Source of the DNA: Gordionus sp. m RMFG-2023
Lineage: Eukaryota; Nematomorpha; Gordioida; Chordodea; Parachordodidae
Direction of reading: 5' to 3'
Assembly (NCBI RefSeq): GCF_954871325.1
Contig: NC_088779.1
Span: forward strand, 29,558,623-29,622,622
Length of the DNA: 64,000 nt
In this document: one piece after another, positions 46,701-53,999 of the stretch
Layout: the number at the start of each line of letters is the position of its first letter
How positions within the stretch are numbered: the stretch's first letter is position 1
Translations under genes and position numbers: made by a program
Notes under the pieces: generated by a model
The model's input: only the letters and a program-made list of their open reading frames with translations
The model's database searches: none
What the model was told of the DNA's origin: nothing

Positions 46701-49700
46701 TAATAAATATTGACATTTTATTTTTGAGACGAACTGCGTTTAACTCGGCTGAAATATTTTGAAAAATAATATATATATATATAGGTTTTTTTTTTAAATT
46801 TTTTTTATTTTTCTTAAGAATAAACACGAATTTTTCTACGTTACCCGATATTTCGACCGAACGCCGCCAAACGGGCATAGAACAAGAACTGCAAGATATT
46901 ATCTCCAAGACTAGAACCATTTACCAGAGGAACAGAAAATCCAAACGTAAATTGAAGAAGGGAATGGCGGAAACAATCAAAAACTTGGTAGGAGACCTTT
47001 TTCGAATCTGACCACTTTAAACCCTCGAGGGGGGATGGGGGTGGGGTGGGGGGTGTAGGAGAAATAAATTAAAATGTTATACTAATATTATAACTGTAAT
47101 TTAAATAGGAAGATGAACATAACGCCATGAACGTATCTCGAAAGCTTGACCACCTGGAATGTACGAATAGACTCTCGGCCAATAACGTTAACAATTATAT
47201 CCATAATAACTTCGCTTGTTCCGATAATTCTCAGTCGCAAAACATTCAGATAACGTGGGAAGATCCCGTAGGAAAGTAATAATCTAATAATTTATTTAGA
47301 GAAAATATTTTATTTTTTACTCATTTATTTAATATAATGATAGACGCGAAAGGGAGAAAATATCGAAACAGCTGAGTTTGCTATCCTCCACCTCCCCCCT
47401 TACCCCACTATCAAAAGACCTCTTTAACACCACCAACGATAATTCGACCACCAATATTACTTTTAAGATGTCCGAAAACTCGACCATGATGAATCAATTT
47501 CCTAAAGCCCCTCCTCTAGGTCGGTAATTGTCATTACATTGATTAGAGCTGGAGGAAAAAACCTTTTTTTGTTAAAAAGCTAATGTCCAATCCAAGGACA
47601 TATAAATATATACCAAAACAAATCAGTTTCTGGTAAGCCATTTTCGTTTTATTTTAATAATAAATTGATACCGGAAACCAAAAATGGCGTTACAGCTGTT
47701 TTATATTCAATGACGCTCTTCCAAATGCATTTTAATAATCGTCAGCTTAGGTAAGTTTTATAATGTAATTGATAAATTACCCAAACTCAAACTTTTGATC
47801 GAAATTAAAACTAGATTACAGTAAAACTTGTTTAATTTAGACTACCGTTAATTCGAGCAAATCCCTAATTCGAACAAAATTTTAAGTTTTCCAATCGGAT
47901 AATCAAAACGAGTCCTTAAAATCAGCTGATACGATTGATAGCCATTATAATTTCCAAATTATTTAAGATATTTAATTTATATAAATAAATCAGAGATATC
48001 TCACCATCCACTTAATTAACAAGAGGCGTGAGTTTAACTAGCATTTTAGCAGAAATCTCAAACTGATTTATGACATTTTTTTTGTTAGTTATATCCGGTC
48101 AACTTTAAACATCTGTTCCCTTGAGATATTTTGAAATGGTGTATATTTTATTTATTTTTTTTACTGTTATGATTTTTTTTTAAAAATTTGATAATCTCAT
48201 TTAATAAATTCTTTAGCGTTTCATAAACAAACCTCGTCAGTCGTTTCCACCAAAATTAATTTCTCTAAACAGAGAGATTCTGCCACTACCGAAGACATTG
48301 TAGGAATTGCGGATATGAAAAGTTCTACATTCGTGGAGGATAAATCTAAGAACTTCAAGGGTATCATGAATGAGTGCGATATAAGTAACATAGGTCAAGA
48401 TACCACAGCGAAGCCTAAATTCATGTTTTCGGCCCTTTCAGAAGAGGTAACCCTTAAAAAACTTCGGAATAACTTTTGTCAAAAAATTTAATGATATCAC
48501 TCGATAATTATTGTAAGATTAATAGGGTTTTGCATGATTTAAATCGTGATTTAAATCACTATCTATTTATTTTTTTTTGGAAAAATAAGGTTAACCTTAT
48601 TTAAATCAAATTAATCAAGAGATTAAATTCCTTTTTTTTTATTCTATCACTATATTTTTGTATGCATAAATAAGTTTTAATCCTCAAATCAATGATAAAC
48701 ACTCTATAATTATTGTATGGTAATGCGTTATTTATTTTTTTTTCAAATTTTGATCATTTTTGTTAAATTTTAAAAAAATCTGATTTTACCAGAAGTCTAT
48801 TCCAGCATGCTTAGAATAACTACCTTACGAATTTCGGAGAATTTCATAACTTTTGAGTCATTTAAATATAATTTATATTTTTTTAAAAAAAATCTATGAA
48901 AAAACTAATATAAATTTATATAAATTTGAAAAGTTCACATCGAAATTTTCTAATCACACGGTAGGGTATGTTTTTTTCTAAACATGTCGAAATTCATTTC
49001 CGGTAAAATGTTGTTTTTTTTAAATTAAATAAAAAATACACGGTCGAAAAATAATTTAAAGTTGAAAAAAATGACACATTGTCGCCAACTAGTGGTTCTT
49101 AAGGCTAATGGTAGTCACTACCTTAAGGTATTACCTATCAAATTTGTATTTTGTTTCTATTTTTCATTTGGATAGGCACTACCAAATTTATTTATAATAT
49201 ATGATTTTTGGAAAGTCTCTGTGGCCTAGTTGCAATTGCGTAGCTTGCCAATCCACAATCATGTTTTTTTCTTAATCTAACTTGGTGGTTCCGTCCTTGG
49301 GGGGAGGGGGGGGGGGGGTGATATATAGGAGAACGGACTCGATCACGTGATTCCGTTATAATATATGTTGGTCGGTATTTAGAAAATCGCTATACGTGGA
49401 CTCGTATCATTAATCTGTTCTTAAATGGTTCGATTTGTGGCGATTTTTGAAAACGGCTCACTCAATATTTGCCAAGCCTCGAGATTTGGCTAACTAGATG
49501 CCCAAACTCTTGTGCCATCTATGAGCGAAATTTCCGTGTTTGCGTTAAATTTTTCCTGGATAAAATATTGAGTCAGCCATCTTTGAAAATCGGCTCGTTG
49601 ACGCTAACACTTTTCGCTATACGTGTTTATTACCGTAAACTATTTTATTGTATAATTACGCTAATTCTTGAAATTATTTTTATTTTTGGCAAACCCTTTA

Positions 49701-51809
49701 TTAAATAAGCCTCAAAATGGGATTTCCTAATTTTAGAACTTTCTACTTTGAATGGGATTTCCTAATTTTAGAACTTTCTACTTTGAATGGGATTTCCTAA
49801 TTTTAGAACTTTTTTACTTTGAGACTTTTTTTTAAAAAATGAATATGACTATTTCCGGAAAAAAAAATGACAGGATAAAATTCATTACGGATCTCTGATT
49901 GAAGGATTAGGCGGAACCGTGTCCGATATGGTGTGTTTTGACCCGCAAGCTACTCATTTGTTGGTGGACGTTCCCATGAGAACGGAAAAATATTTGGCGA
50001 GTATAGCCAAAGGACTTTGGGTACTCCATAAATCCTATTTGGAGACTTGCTCCCAAGCGGGACATTTTATAAAAGTAACGAATGACCATCTATTTTATTA
50101 TTTATATATAATTGTGGAATTTTGATCTAATTCTATTACCAACCTATTTTTTAAACTCGAATATTGAAAGCCAAATATTGCATCTAATTATATTTGCCCT
50201 CCCCCCCCCCCTTCGACTATAGACATCCTAGTAATCTCTGAATCTATTTTTAATTGCCCACCCTTATAAAATTGATTGGGGGATGGTTAGGGATTTATCA
50301 TATATGAAATGGCTGACATAAAAAAAAATTTATGGTACAAACGTGAATTTATTATTTTATAAAAAAAAATAGCAACTTATTGAAGCGGTCTCTAAAAAGG
50401 TTATAACTTTTTACCTCCAACTAGTGTTGTTAAACGCTAAGCCTCAAGATTTCTATAATACATGTCTAGACTTTTGTTTTTGTTCCTTCTATGAGGCAAA
50501 ATCTTCAGGCTAGGGTAATATTTTTCTGGATGAAGTATTGAGTTAGCCGTTTTTAAAAATCGGCTCAAAACGAGCCGTTTAACAACACTACCTCCAACTT
50601 TGATATTAGTTATTTCTTAAATCGATCATTCATTTTGCTTACCGATACAAAATTGGAATTTGGGTTACATTATTTCATCGATTATAAATTTACTTTCATA
50701 TTTTCTTACAATTCATTATAATATGGTAAATCCTCCTTACCCTACATTCACAGTTTAGCACGAATTGGCTAATTTTGAATGTAGGGGTTATACGATTTCT
50801 CCTTCTAATTCTCATCATTATTTATCCATTATAATCAAAAAGGAAGAATATCACGAATGGGGTTCGGAATCAACAAATCAATTGATAGCCAATCGGAACA
50901 AAGGTTGCAAAGATTTGGCCAAAGCTGCTCGTCAATGGAGAATAATGATCAAAGCATCTAAATCGGTTTAATTTTATTTTTTTTTGTTTGTGCCTTATAT
51001 TTTATTATTCTTTCTTCGTTTGTTTAATGGCCTTTTTCCCCCAGGTTTACCCGGGTAAGGCTACTTTCCCCTCTAATCGTCTTTCTCTTCATTTTCCGCG
51101 GCCCAGGGCATCGCTCGCTAGCCCTGTCATCCAGCGTATCTTGCAAGATAATAATTATTTTTCATTTTCCTAATTTTTTTTCCCCTCTCTCGTATAATCT
51201 AGATAAGGAAAAGAGCTAGTTTTTAAAGAAAAATATTATTTTTATTTTTTGGAGATTAATGTTTATAAATTAGGATTAATTTTAAAATGCTAACTAATAT
51301 TATACAGGAAGAAGAAAGAACAAAGCTACCTAGTGGAGCCTTTTCCTCGTGGGTCGTTTTACTGTACATAGCACCTAATCACTTAACTAACATAGAAAGG
51401 TTACTCGAAGCGGGTTCGGCTCGAGTCCTAAAATATTCCAAAATCAACTCCAATCCCAAAACAGATTTCGCTCGTTTTCTCGCCGCCAATTCCGTGACAC
51501 ATGCTTTTGTAGACGTAAATAAGATGGGCACTCAACAATATGTAAATAAACAACTATTTATATTTTTAGAAATTTATTAGCAAGGGTATCCTTCTTTCTT
51601 ACGATACTTTTCAAGTTTAAAATGATACTTTACGATACAAGATGCTATATAATCTTTTTTTTCTATTTCTCGCTTAGTTTGATTTAGATGCCTTGGTGAA
51701 GTGCAGCGTCAAATGCCTCAAACCCGAATTTATCCCTTCTTATTTGTGCGATCCTTGTAATGTTACTCACGAAAATTTCCTATTAGACCAATTGAAACGC
51801 CGCTTATAA
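20766..51809 (+). CDS. TOPBP1: DNA topoisomerase 2-binding protein 1 (TOPBP1), 24 proposed exons
   Basis: TOPBP1/Dpb11 is a nuclear BRCT scaffold for replication initiation and ATR checkpoint activation. The model joins 24 exons (listed separately) with agreeing phases, 3,879 nt, 1,292 aa, against about 1,520 in human. Exons 1-6 code for BRCT0, 1 and 2 (VTHLITNKVGTKKY in BRCT1, the phosphate-binding region; YATKWGNIKIVNPHWLTDC in BRCT2). Exons 7-10 form a short Ser/Thr-rich linker, at most with half of a BRCT3. Exons 14-15 are BRCT6, exons 16-20 the ATR-activating region with its ITWEDP motif, exons 21-24 BRCT7/8. BRCT4 and BRCT5 were not found. Introns range from 60 bp to 7.4 kb. Exons 1-6 and 11-24 are well supported, 7 and 10 likely, 8 and 9 tentative. 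Confidence 0.88.
21017..23158. other. TOPBP1 intron 1
   Basis: No gene seen. A loose direct repeat of about 110 bp (AAATGTTTTTTCAAAG-like) lies at 22080-22200. A GGTTGCAGGCCTACCAC patch at 21310 and CTGCAAAATATGGGAATG at 21827 may be MITE ends. Confidence 0.4.
23159..23291 (+). CDS. TOPBP1: TOPBP1 exon 2
   Basis: The acceptor ATATTTAG is at 23157-23158 and the donor AAG|GTTTAG at 23292. It reads IYGPFVIIQCIMDD...VPIYSMSMSNMIVCCT, parallel to human IVGPQVVIFCM and YNMVMSDVTISCT at the BRCT0/BRCT1 junction. Confidence 0.85.
23352..23533 (+). CDS. TOPBP1: TOPBP1 exon 3 (BRCT1)
   Basis: It follows a 60-bp intron (acceptor AG at 23350-23351) and ends at GA|GTAAAA. It reads GEISRDLTIDVTHLITNKVG, KKYIIASQLNIPIYTPSWI, the core and WxxxC-equivalent helix of BRCT1. 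Confidence 0.88.
24249..24432. mobile_element. MITE, TAGACCTGCAGA family
   Basis: The left end is TAGACCTGCAGAGATACC and the right end, inverted, TGAGACCTACAGAACCGGGC. GCCCGGTT-rich sequence lies inside the right end. The flanking octamers share six of eight bases. It belongs with the similar elements at 5761, 40775, 54812 and 62494. Confidence 0.45.
25139..25845 (-). pseudogene. hAT transposase fragment (copy A, central region)
   Basis: The minus strand codes for MDPIIVVLKEMHEWTDTSVV and ALQRVNQDMVQAL, and further upstream MRGQVYDGAPAMS, the RGQ.YDGA.NMSG landmark of P52rIPK-like hAT transposases. It is bounded at 25145 by AACCAGGATTTTCCTAA, a TIR-like sequence. The C-terminal third is deleted. 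Confidence 0.65.
25855..27960 (-). pseudogene. hAT transposase pseudogene (copy B)
   Basis: Direct duplicate of copy A with more of the gene kept. Minus-strand frames in order are MRGQGYDG near 27320, CPTRWILRHESVAVFLELIY near 27020, ALQRLNQDMVQALILAEDA near 26780, and the C-terminal part 26647-26153 (TQIKERLLNHKLL, then CLPITTCTNERELSQ). A TIR-like CAGGATTTTCCTAAG lies at 25855. Frameshifts separate the blocks. Confidence 0.65.
28240..30204 (+). pseudogene. hAT transposase pseudogene (copy C, opposite strand)
   Basis: The plus strand repeats copy B: MRGQGYDG at about 28260, VQALILAEDAYDA near 28750, MPRIVSRQVHGNSIST near 28870, TQFRERLVNHELLLN near 28990, then decayed C-terminal words near 29290-29360. 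A TIR-like AAAATCCTGGCTATGC ends at about 30203. Together with copies A and B it forms a head-to-head cluster in TOPBP1 intron 3. Confidence 0.6.
30205..30975. other. Rest of TOPBP1 intron 3
   Basis: AT-rich with no recognisable gene or repeat. The equally empty stretch 23534-25138 of this intron holds only the MITE at 24249. Confidence 0.4.
30976..31106 (+). CDS. TOPBP1: TOPBP1 exon 4 (BRCT2 start)
   Basis: It reads DKHKCPIFYGLVISLSQF, parallel to human FKCPIFLGCIICVTGL. The donor is G|GTTTAT at 31107. Two acceptors are phase-compatible, AG at 30974-30975 or at 30983-30984, giving a three-residue difference. Confidence 0.85.
31314..31379 (+). CDS. TOPBP1: TOPBP1 exon 5 (BRCT2)
   Basis: A 66-bp exon reading GTYTGEMRMNYVTHLILKEA, matching human GGQYMGQLKMNECTHLIVQE. 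Acceptor AG at 31312-31313, donor G|GTAATG at 31380. Confidence 0.88.
31537..31802. mobile_element. MITE, TAGTGTTG family, with internal (CTTT)n
   Basis: It starts TAGTGTTAAACTT and ends TTTAACAACACTA. The flanking octamers GGAACAGA (31529) and GGAACACA (31803) match at seven of eight bases. A (CTTT)n run of about 55 bp at 31721-31775 sits near its right end. Confidence 0.7.
32499..32660 (-). pseudogene. Unassigned coding-like segment, antisense to TOPBP1
   Basis: On the minus strand an open, GC-richer stretch reads DWVATGLPSLKFTTYVYPLS, then MPNWKVEQLLNDTESKAAFE, and stops with TAA at 32501-32499. Further upstream on the same strand (32700-32830) are shorter coding-looking pieces in other frames. 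It could be a processed pseudogene or part of a nested gene. I do not recognise the family. Confidence 0.3.
32957..33268 (+). CDS. TOPBP1: TOPBP1 exon 6 (BRCT2 end and linker)
   Basis: Acceptor ACTCAAG at 32955-32956. It reads GMKYKYATKWGNIKIVNPHW, closing BRCT2 with the conserved Trp and Cys, then a Ser/Pro/Asn-rich linker. The donor C|GTAATT at 33269 is preferred over the in-frame stop at 33277. Confidence 0.85.
33464..33581 (+). CDS. TOPBP1: TOPBP1 exon 7 (linker), probable
   Basis: Acceptor AAATTAG at 33462-33463 and donor GG|GTATGG at 33582; the phase fits exon 6. It codes for a Ser/Thr/Gln-rich segment (EISRISPCQSFIPQTCEKLS) as expected for the linker after BRCT2. There is no domain to confirm it. 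Confidence 0.6.
33850..35110 (+). pseudogene. Possible degenerate LINE fragment with an APE-like start
   Basis: Within TOPBP1 intron 7 a GC-richer stretch contains MKIGSWNVKGINDPLR at 34231, which resembles the first motif of an apurinic-type endonuclease (SWNV.G.....R). Downstream frames are closed and no reverse transcriptase was found. The resemblance rests on one motif. Confidence 0.25.
35762..35909 (+). CDS. TOPBP1: TOPBP1 exon 8, tentative
   Basis: A GC-richer open stretch reading LGISSQGIHNQTTANFDNG, then VEPRGSDSTMFVTSS, a Ser/Thr-rich linker. The acceptor at 35760-35761 fits the phase of exon 7 and the donor A|GTTTAA at 35910 leaves phase 0. An alternative acceptor at 35741-35742 would break the phase. 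Confidence 0.45.
36058..36189 (+). CDS. TOPBP1: TOPBP1 exon 9, tentative (BRCT3-like)
   Basis: From acceptor CCAG at 36056-36057 it reads SAGIILILTVASARDSKMET and LLNHLTSPNF, which resembles the first strand and helix of BRCT3 (human [20 protein letters not shown]) only loosely. Donor GT at 36190, phase 0. The second half of a BRCT was not found. Confidence 0.4.
36290..36530. repeat. Tandem duplication, about 117-bp unit
   Basis: TTGACGCAAATTTATGTTAA occurs at 36286 and 36403 and the sequences that follow match for about 110 bp each. Intronic. Confidence 0.75.
36978..37121 (+). CDS. TOPBP1: TOPBP1 exon 10, likely
   Basis: The acceptor TTTATCAG follows a T-rich tract (36976-36977); the donor CTC|GTATTC is at 37122, and both ends are phase 0. 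Joined to exon 11 it reads VRKNLLFRISLSQPDL-EALKSLNAL, parallel to human SKDKLFKPSFDVKDALAAL. An internal donor at 37011 would give a 33-bp version. Confidence 0.6.
38600..39380 (+). repeat. Tandem array of about 118-bp units, left arm
   Basis: Each unit runs GACAATTGTCATAATCG, a T-rich stretch, TTGACG(A/T)AAAT, then AAGTATTGATAACATGTTTA. About seven units, one of them truncated at 38954-39004, plus one diverged unit at the start. Confidence 0.85.
39790..40540 (-). repeat. Tandem array of about 115-bp units, right arm
   Basis: Inverted counterpart of the left array: GATTATGACAATTGTCAC recurs about every 110 bp with AACATGTTATCAATACTTAT between. The spacer between the arrays (39650-39785) holds a GC-richer piece (GGCCTGGCCAGGATTTT) that may be a partial MITE. 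Confidence 0.85.
40775..41170. mobile_element. GC-rich MITE nested in the foldback element
   Basis: Ends TAGTGATCTGCATCGGGC and, inverted, TAGAGATCTGCAAAGTAG. The octamer GTGAAAAT is duplicated exactly at 40767-40774 and 41171-41178. GGCCCG-rich subterminal patches at both ends. Same family as 5761-6303. Confidence 0.85.
42043..42165 (+). CDS. TOPBP1: TOPBP1 exon 11
   Basis: Acceptor TCTAAAG at 42041-42042, donor CAG|GTTTTC at 42166. It reads EALKSLNALDKVLVNKKRRS and SISLSQIFYEKAQK, parallel to human DALAALETPGRPSQQKRKPS and TPLSEVIVKNLQLA in the region before BRCT6. Confidence 0.82.
42268..42362 (+). CDS. TOPBP1: TOPBP1 exon 12
   Basis: Acceptor TTTTTAG at 42266-42267, donor AA|GTAATA at 42363. 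Lys/Arg-rich linker ending KKLKKARREL. Phases fit both neighbours. Confidence 0.75.
42459..42651 (+). CDS. TOPBP1: TOPBP1 exon 13
   Basis: Acceptor TTATTAAG at 42457-42458, donor CAT|GTAAGA at 42652. A Ser/Asp/Lys-rich linker (SPTSSSSIERDFKDSQDDVT). Phases fit both neighbours. Confidence 0.78.
43539..44087. repeat. Minisatellite, 70-bp unit, about 7.8 copies
   Basis: The unit starts ATAACTTACTTATATCCTAA and repeats every 70 bp; the inner copies are identical and the outer ones carry AAAGGAATATTTAGAAATT variants. It lies in TOPBP1 intron 13. A diverged TAGTGTTG-family MITE lies just before it (about 43190-43420). Confidence 0.92.
44385..44525 (+). CDS. TOPBP1: TOPBP1 exon 14 (BRCT6 first half)
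   Basis: Acceptor TTTTTAAG at 44383-44384, donor CAG|GTATTA at 44526. It reads GCIIAVSKKLAMNQKQLNKM, then YDKSCTHFVYQ, close to human VVVCVSKKLSKKQSELNGIA and FDETVTHFIYQ of BRCT6. Confidence 0.9.
45382..45534 (+). CDS. TOPBP1: TOPBP1 exon 15 (BRCT6 second half)
   Basis: It reads GKVKDRSKEFRQA, IIVGPDWLIACSQNG, ESLYPYTRDPR, parallel to human GRPNDTNREYKSV, HIVSEHWLLDCAQE, ESLYPHTYNP. Donor A|GTAAAA at 45535 was chosen because the alternative at 45515 puts a stop in exon 16. Confidence 0.88.
45788..45912 (+). CDS. TOPBP1: TOPBP1 exon 16
   Basis: Acceptor TTGGTAG at 45786-45787, donor AC|GTAAAA at 45913. Polar linker (SPIQTPYRTNKKSVVKSNRI) after BRCT6. Confidence 0.78.
45985..46450. repeat. 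Two tandem copies of a TAGTGTTG-family MITE interior
   Basis: About 300 bp containing ATGCCCAAACTTCTCTGCCT and GCATTCACTCGAATCATGG is repeated as ATTTCAAACCTTTCTGCCT and GCATTCACTCGAATTATGA. A GTTGTTAAACGACTC end precedes the first copy. In TOPBP1 intron 16. Confidence 0.65.
46819..46987 (+). CDS. TOPBP1: TOPBP1 exon 17
   Basis: Acceptor TTCTTAAG at 46817-46818, donor TTG|GTAGGA at 46988. It reads RRQTGIEQELQDIISKTRTI, parallel to human EMRENFQKQLQEIMSATSI at the start of the ATR-activating region. Confidence 0.85.
47109..47275 (+). CDS. TOPBP1: TOPBP1 exon 18 (ATR-activating motif)
   Basis: Acceptor TTAAATAG at 47107-47108, donor AA|GTAATA at 47276. It ends SQSQNIQITWEDPVGK, parallel to human SQNEQIIWDDPTAR; the Trp of this motif is required for ATR activation in vertebrate TopBP1. 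Confidence 0.88.
47344..47519 (+). CDS. TOPBP1: TOPBP1 exon 19
   Basis: It follows a 68-bp intron. It opens REREKISKQL, continuing the motif as in human REERARLASNL, then a Ser/Thr/Asn-rich stretch. Donor TAG|GTCGGT at 47520 keeps exon 20 open; the stronger-looking site at 47524 does not. Confidence 0.82.
48217..48446 (+). CDS. TOPBP1: TOPBP1 exon 20
   Basis: Acceptor TTCTTTAG at 48215-48216, donor GAG|GTAACC at 48447. Polar linker ending KPKFMFSALSEE, which joins exon 21 as human KKQYIFQLSSLNPQE joins RIDYCHLIEKLGG. Confidence 0.85.
49420..49612. mobile_element. MITE interior, TAGTGTTG family, diverged
   Basis: CACTCAATATTTGCCAAGCC, ATGCCCAAACTC and AAAATCGGCTCGTTG echo the other family members. 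The terminal octamers are lost. Confidence 0.5.
49713..49822. repeat. 35-bp tandem repeat, three copies
   Basis: AATGGGATTTCCTAATTTTA followed by GAACTTTCTACTTTG is repeated three times, the third with a small expansion. It lies about 50 bp upstream of the exon 21 acceptor. Confidence 0.9.
49874..50074 (+). CDS. TOPBP1: TOPBP1 exon 21 (BRCT7)
   Basis: Acceptor ATGACAG at 49872-49873, donor AAA|GTAACG at 50075. It reads CFDPQATHLLVDVPMRTEKY and GLWVLHKSYLETCSQAGHF, very close to human BRCT7 ([39 protein letters not shown]). Confidence 0.93.
50422..50590. mobile_element. MITE, TAGTGTTG family, with perfect target duplication
   Basis: 169 bp, from TAGTGTTGTTAAACG to CGTTTAACAACACTA; CCTCCAAC is duplicated exactly at 50414-50421 and 50591-50598, the 8 bp expected for hAT transposition. 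The best-preserved member of this family in the window. Confidence 0.9.
50843..50965 (+). CDS. TOPBP1: TOPBP1 exon 22
   Basis: Acceptor CAAAAAG at 50841-50842, donor TCG|GTTTAA at 50966. It reads EEYHEWGSESTNQLI, LAKAARQWRIMIKAS, parallel to human EEDYEWGSSSILDVL and LALAAMRWRKKIQQR between BRCT7 and BRCT8. Confidence 0.9.
51308..51541 (+). CDS. TOPBP1: TOPBP1 exon 23 (BRCT8)
   Basis: Acceptor TATACAG at 51306-51307, donor TAT|GTAAAT at 51542. It reads LPSGAFSSWVVLLYI, LLEAGSARVL, VTHAFVDVNK, parallel to human VEGAFSGWKVILHV, LLQSGGAKVL, ATHLFSDLNK. Confidence 0.9.
51678..51809 (+). CDS. TOPBP1: TOPBP1 exon 24 (terminal)
   Basis: Acceptor TCGCTTAG at 51676-51677, stop TAA at 51807-51809. 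It reads VKCLKPEFIPSYLCDP and closes BRCT8 as human VYCLRTEYIADYLMQE does. The longer human basic tail is replaced by LLDQLKRRL. Confidence 0.88.
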   Translation, partial: FDLDALVKCSVKCLKPEFIPSYLCDPCNVTHENFLLDQLKRRL

Positions 51810-51988
51810 AAAAAAATTAAAACATAATATAATTAATATAAGGTAAAACCTTTGGAAAATGATGCAAAAAGATTGGAAAAAATAAATAAAGGAGGATCAG
51901 AGAATTTTCTTTCTTTTGTTTAACACGATTTATCTAGATGGATTGATATATTTATTTCTAGATTATATGTTGATTCTATTATTTTGTC

Positions 51989-51994
51989 AATAAA
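51989..51994 (+). terminator. Candidate TOPBP1 polyadenylation signal
   Basis: AATAAA 180 bp after the TOPBP1 stop, with another AATAAA-like run near 51880. The hexamer is common in such AT-rich sequence, so this is only a candidate. Confidence 0.35.
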
Positions 51995-51999
51995 AATCG

Positions 52000-53509
52000 T
52001 GTAAATTATCAATATTAAATAAGCTAGAGAATTTTTAGTTTATAGAATAAAAAGTAAAAGCAATAAATACTAAAAATTTTTTGCAATAAGGAGGTGATAA
52101 GATAAAAATTAGGGTTTTGCCTAATGGTATTATAATAATACCCACACTAACGAAACATTAGTTAAACATTGTGCACCAATGAAAAATAGCTTGTGAACGC
52201 CATATGATGTTATGCATGGCATATATGTATAAAAATTGTAAATTTTTAATGTAGGTGAGGTAATGTATTTTAGCATACCGAATTCAAATAAGTTATTAAA
52301 AATGACGCGCCACGTGATCTCCAGCTGATTTACATTCAAGCTTTATGATGCATTATTAAGAATGAATCGTCAGGCTAGATATTATATTTTTATTTCCCTA
52401 ACCCAAAGATACATCAAGATTAGCGCCACTCTTTTAACCGATTATGATAGCATCTTTTCTATCTATTTAGAATAATTTGTATGTAATTATTTTAAATATA
52501 AATTCATAGTTAAAATGTTGGCTAAAAAAAAATTTTTTTTAACTTATGAGGACTAATTTAATTATCATTTATAATTAGATATCAGCTAAACTGTTAGATT
52601 TAGCCAAAAAAATTTAAGAATGGCTAACCTAAGGTTCTGAAAATTTTACTCTTATGTGGCAGGAACACCTGCACATATCTATTAACGAAATCTCGAGGCT
52701 TAGATAATATTATTTTGGTTAAAATCTAGTCGTTATTAAATATCGGCAAAATTGAGCCATTTAACAATATCTATCGGTTGATAAAAAATATCGGTCAATA
52801 CTGTTGCATCTTTTCTGATACATAAAAAATTTATCTGCTAATATTTAATAAGTAAAAAATCTTAACATGTTAATCGCCGATTTATATTATATTCTAAATA
52901 ATTTTCTTAAAACTAGATATTTAAGAATTTTTGTGTGAGGTACTCATGTTTGTAGTGAAAGCCAATGGTCCGGTCAGTATAATAGCCAGAATTTTCCAAT
53001 AAGGTAGGTAGGTTTAAAAAATATTTATTTGCTAAAATGGAAAATATAAAAAAAAAACTACATATCTCGGCGTTCGCTAGTATTTAATGCCTGACTAGTA
53101 CTTTCAATTTAAATATGAAAACCACAAAAAAGAAATTGACTTATAAACAAAATAAAAACTATGACGTTATTTTATAAGCGTAAAGTGAACCAAGCTTTTG
53201 GAAACACTAGTTCTAAAACTTATGAACCATTAGGAGTTGTTTTAAAAAGGAAAATTAATTATTGGTAAAATATAAATTTCAAAATTAACATCATCCCAAA
53301 ATATAGAAGTTCAAACTAAGATTTGGCGTTAATTAGTGTTATTAATTTATCTTCAATTTCCCCAGCCATTAAAAAAGTAACCGAATTATGAACCAAAAAC
53401 TATGTCAATAATTAGTATGCATTTCATACTTCTTAAGTGCTTTCAATCCTTTTGTCGATAAAGAATAACATTTTTCGCAAGTAAAAAATCGCCAATATTG
53501 GCATCATGT
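52000..53509. other. Intergenic sequence downstream of TOPBP1
   Basis: No gene. A degenerate TAGTGTTG-family MITE is visible at about 52595-52775 (ATCTCGAGGCTTAGATAAT, GCCATTTAACAATATC). A 69-codon minus-strand frame at 52130-52339 has no recognisable motif. Confidence 0.4.
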
Positions 53510-53999
53510 TATACTAGCATTGGCGTACGCAGTGATAGGGGGTCAGGGGGACAAATCACCCCCCCCCCCCAAAGCCAAAAAATGCAGATGCCGGATATAT
53601 TTTTCAAAAATATTTTTGTTTAGAGTGTTGTGCAGATTTAATTTCAAAACATTTCCATATTTTTTAATTCGTTTGTAAATAAAAATTTTAACTTGTAAAA
53701 ATTGATAAGAATATATAAATATGTTATTTTAACAACTTTTTACAAGTCAAATAATTTTATTTTCAAATAAATTAATAAATATGGAAATGTTTTGAATTAA
53801 ATTTACACAGTACTATATTAATTTTTATTTGTTAATATTTATTCCTATCTCATATTAAATTTATTATCACATTCATGACTAAGTTTATCAATTAATTTCG
53901 ATTTCAAGTTCTCCGGCGTAATATTATCTTAGTATTTTCAAATTTTAGTGGCGTTATATTAATCTACCATTTTTAAATTTCTAGCCAAATAATAATTAT

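Noticed and set aside
49919..50125. Independent gene starting at 49919, and its minus-strand shadow 49907-50089
   Set aside because: The frame is TOPBP1 exon 21 read from an internal Met into the intron.
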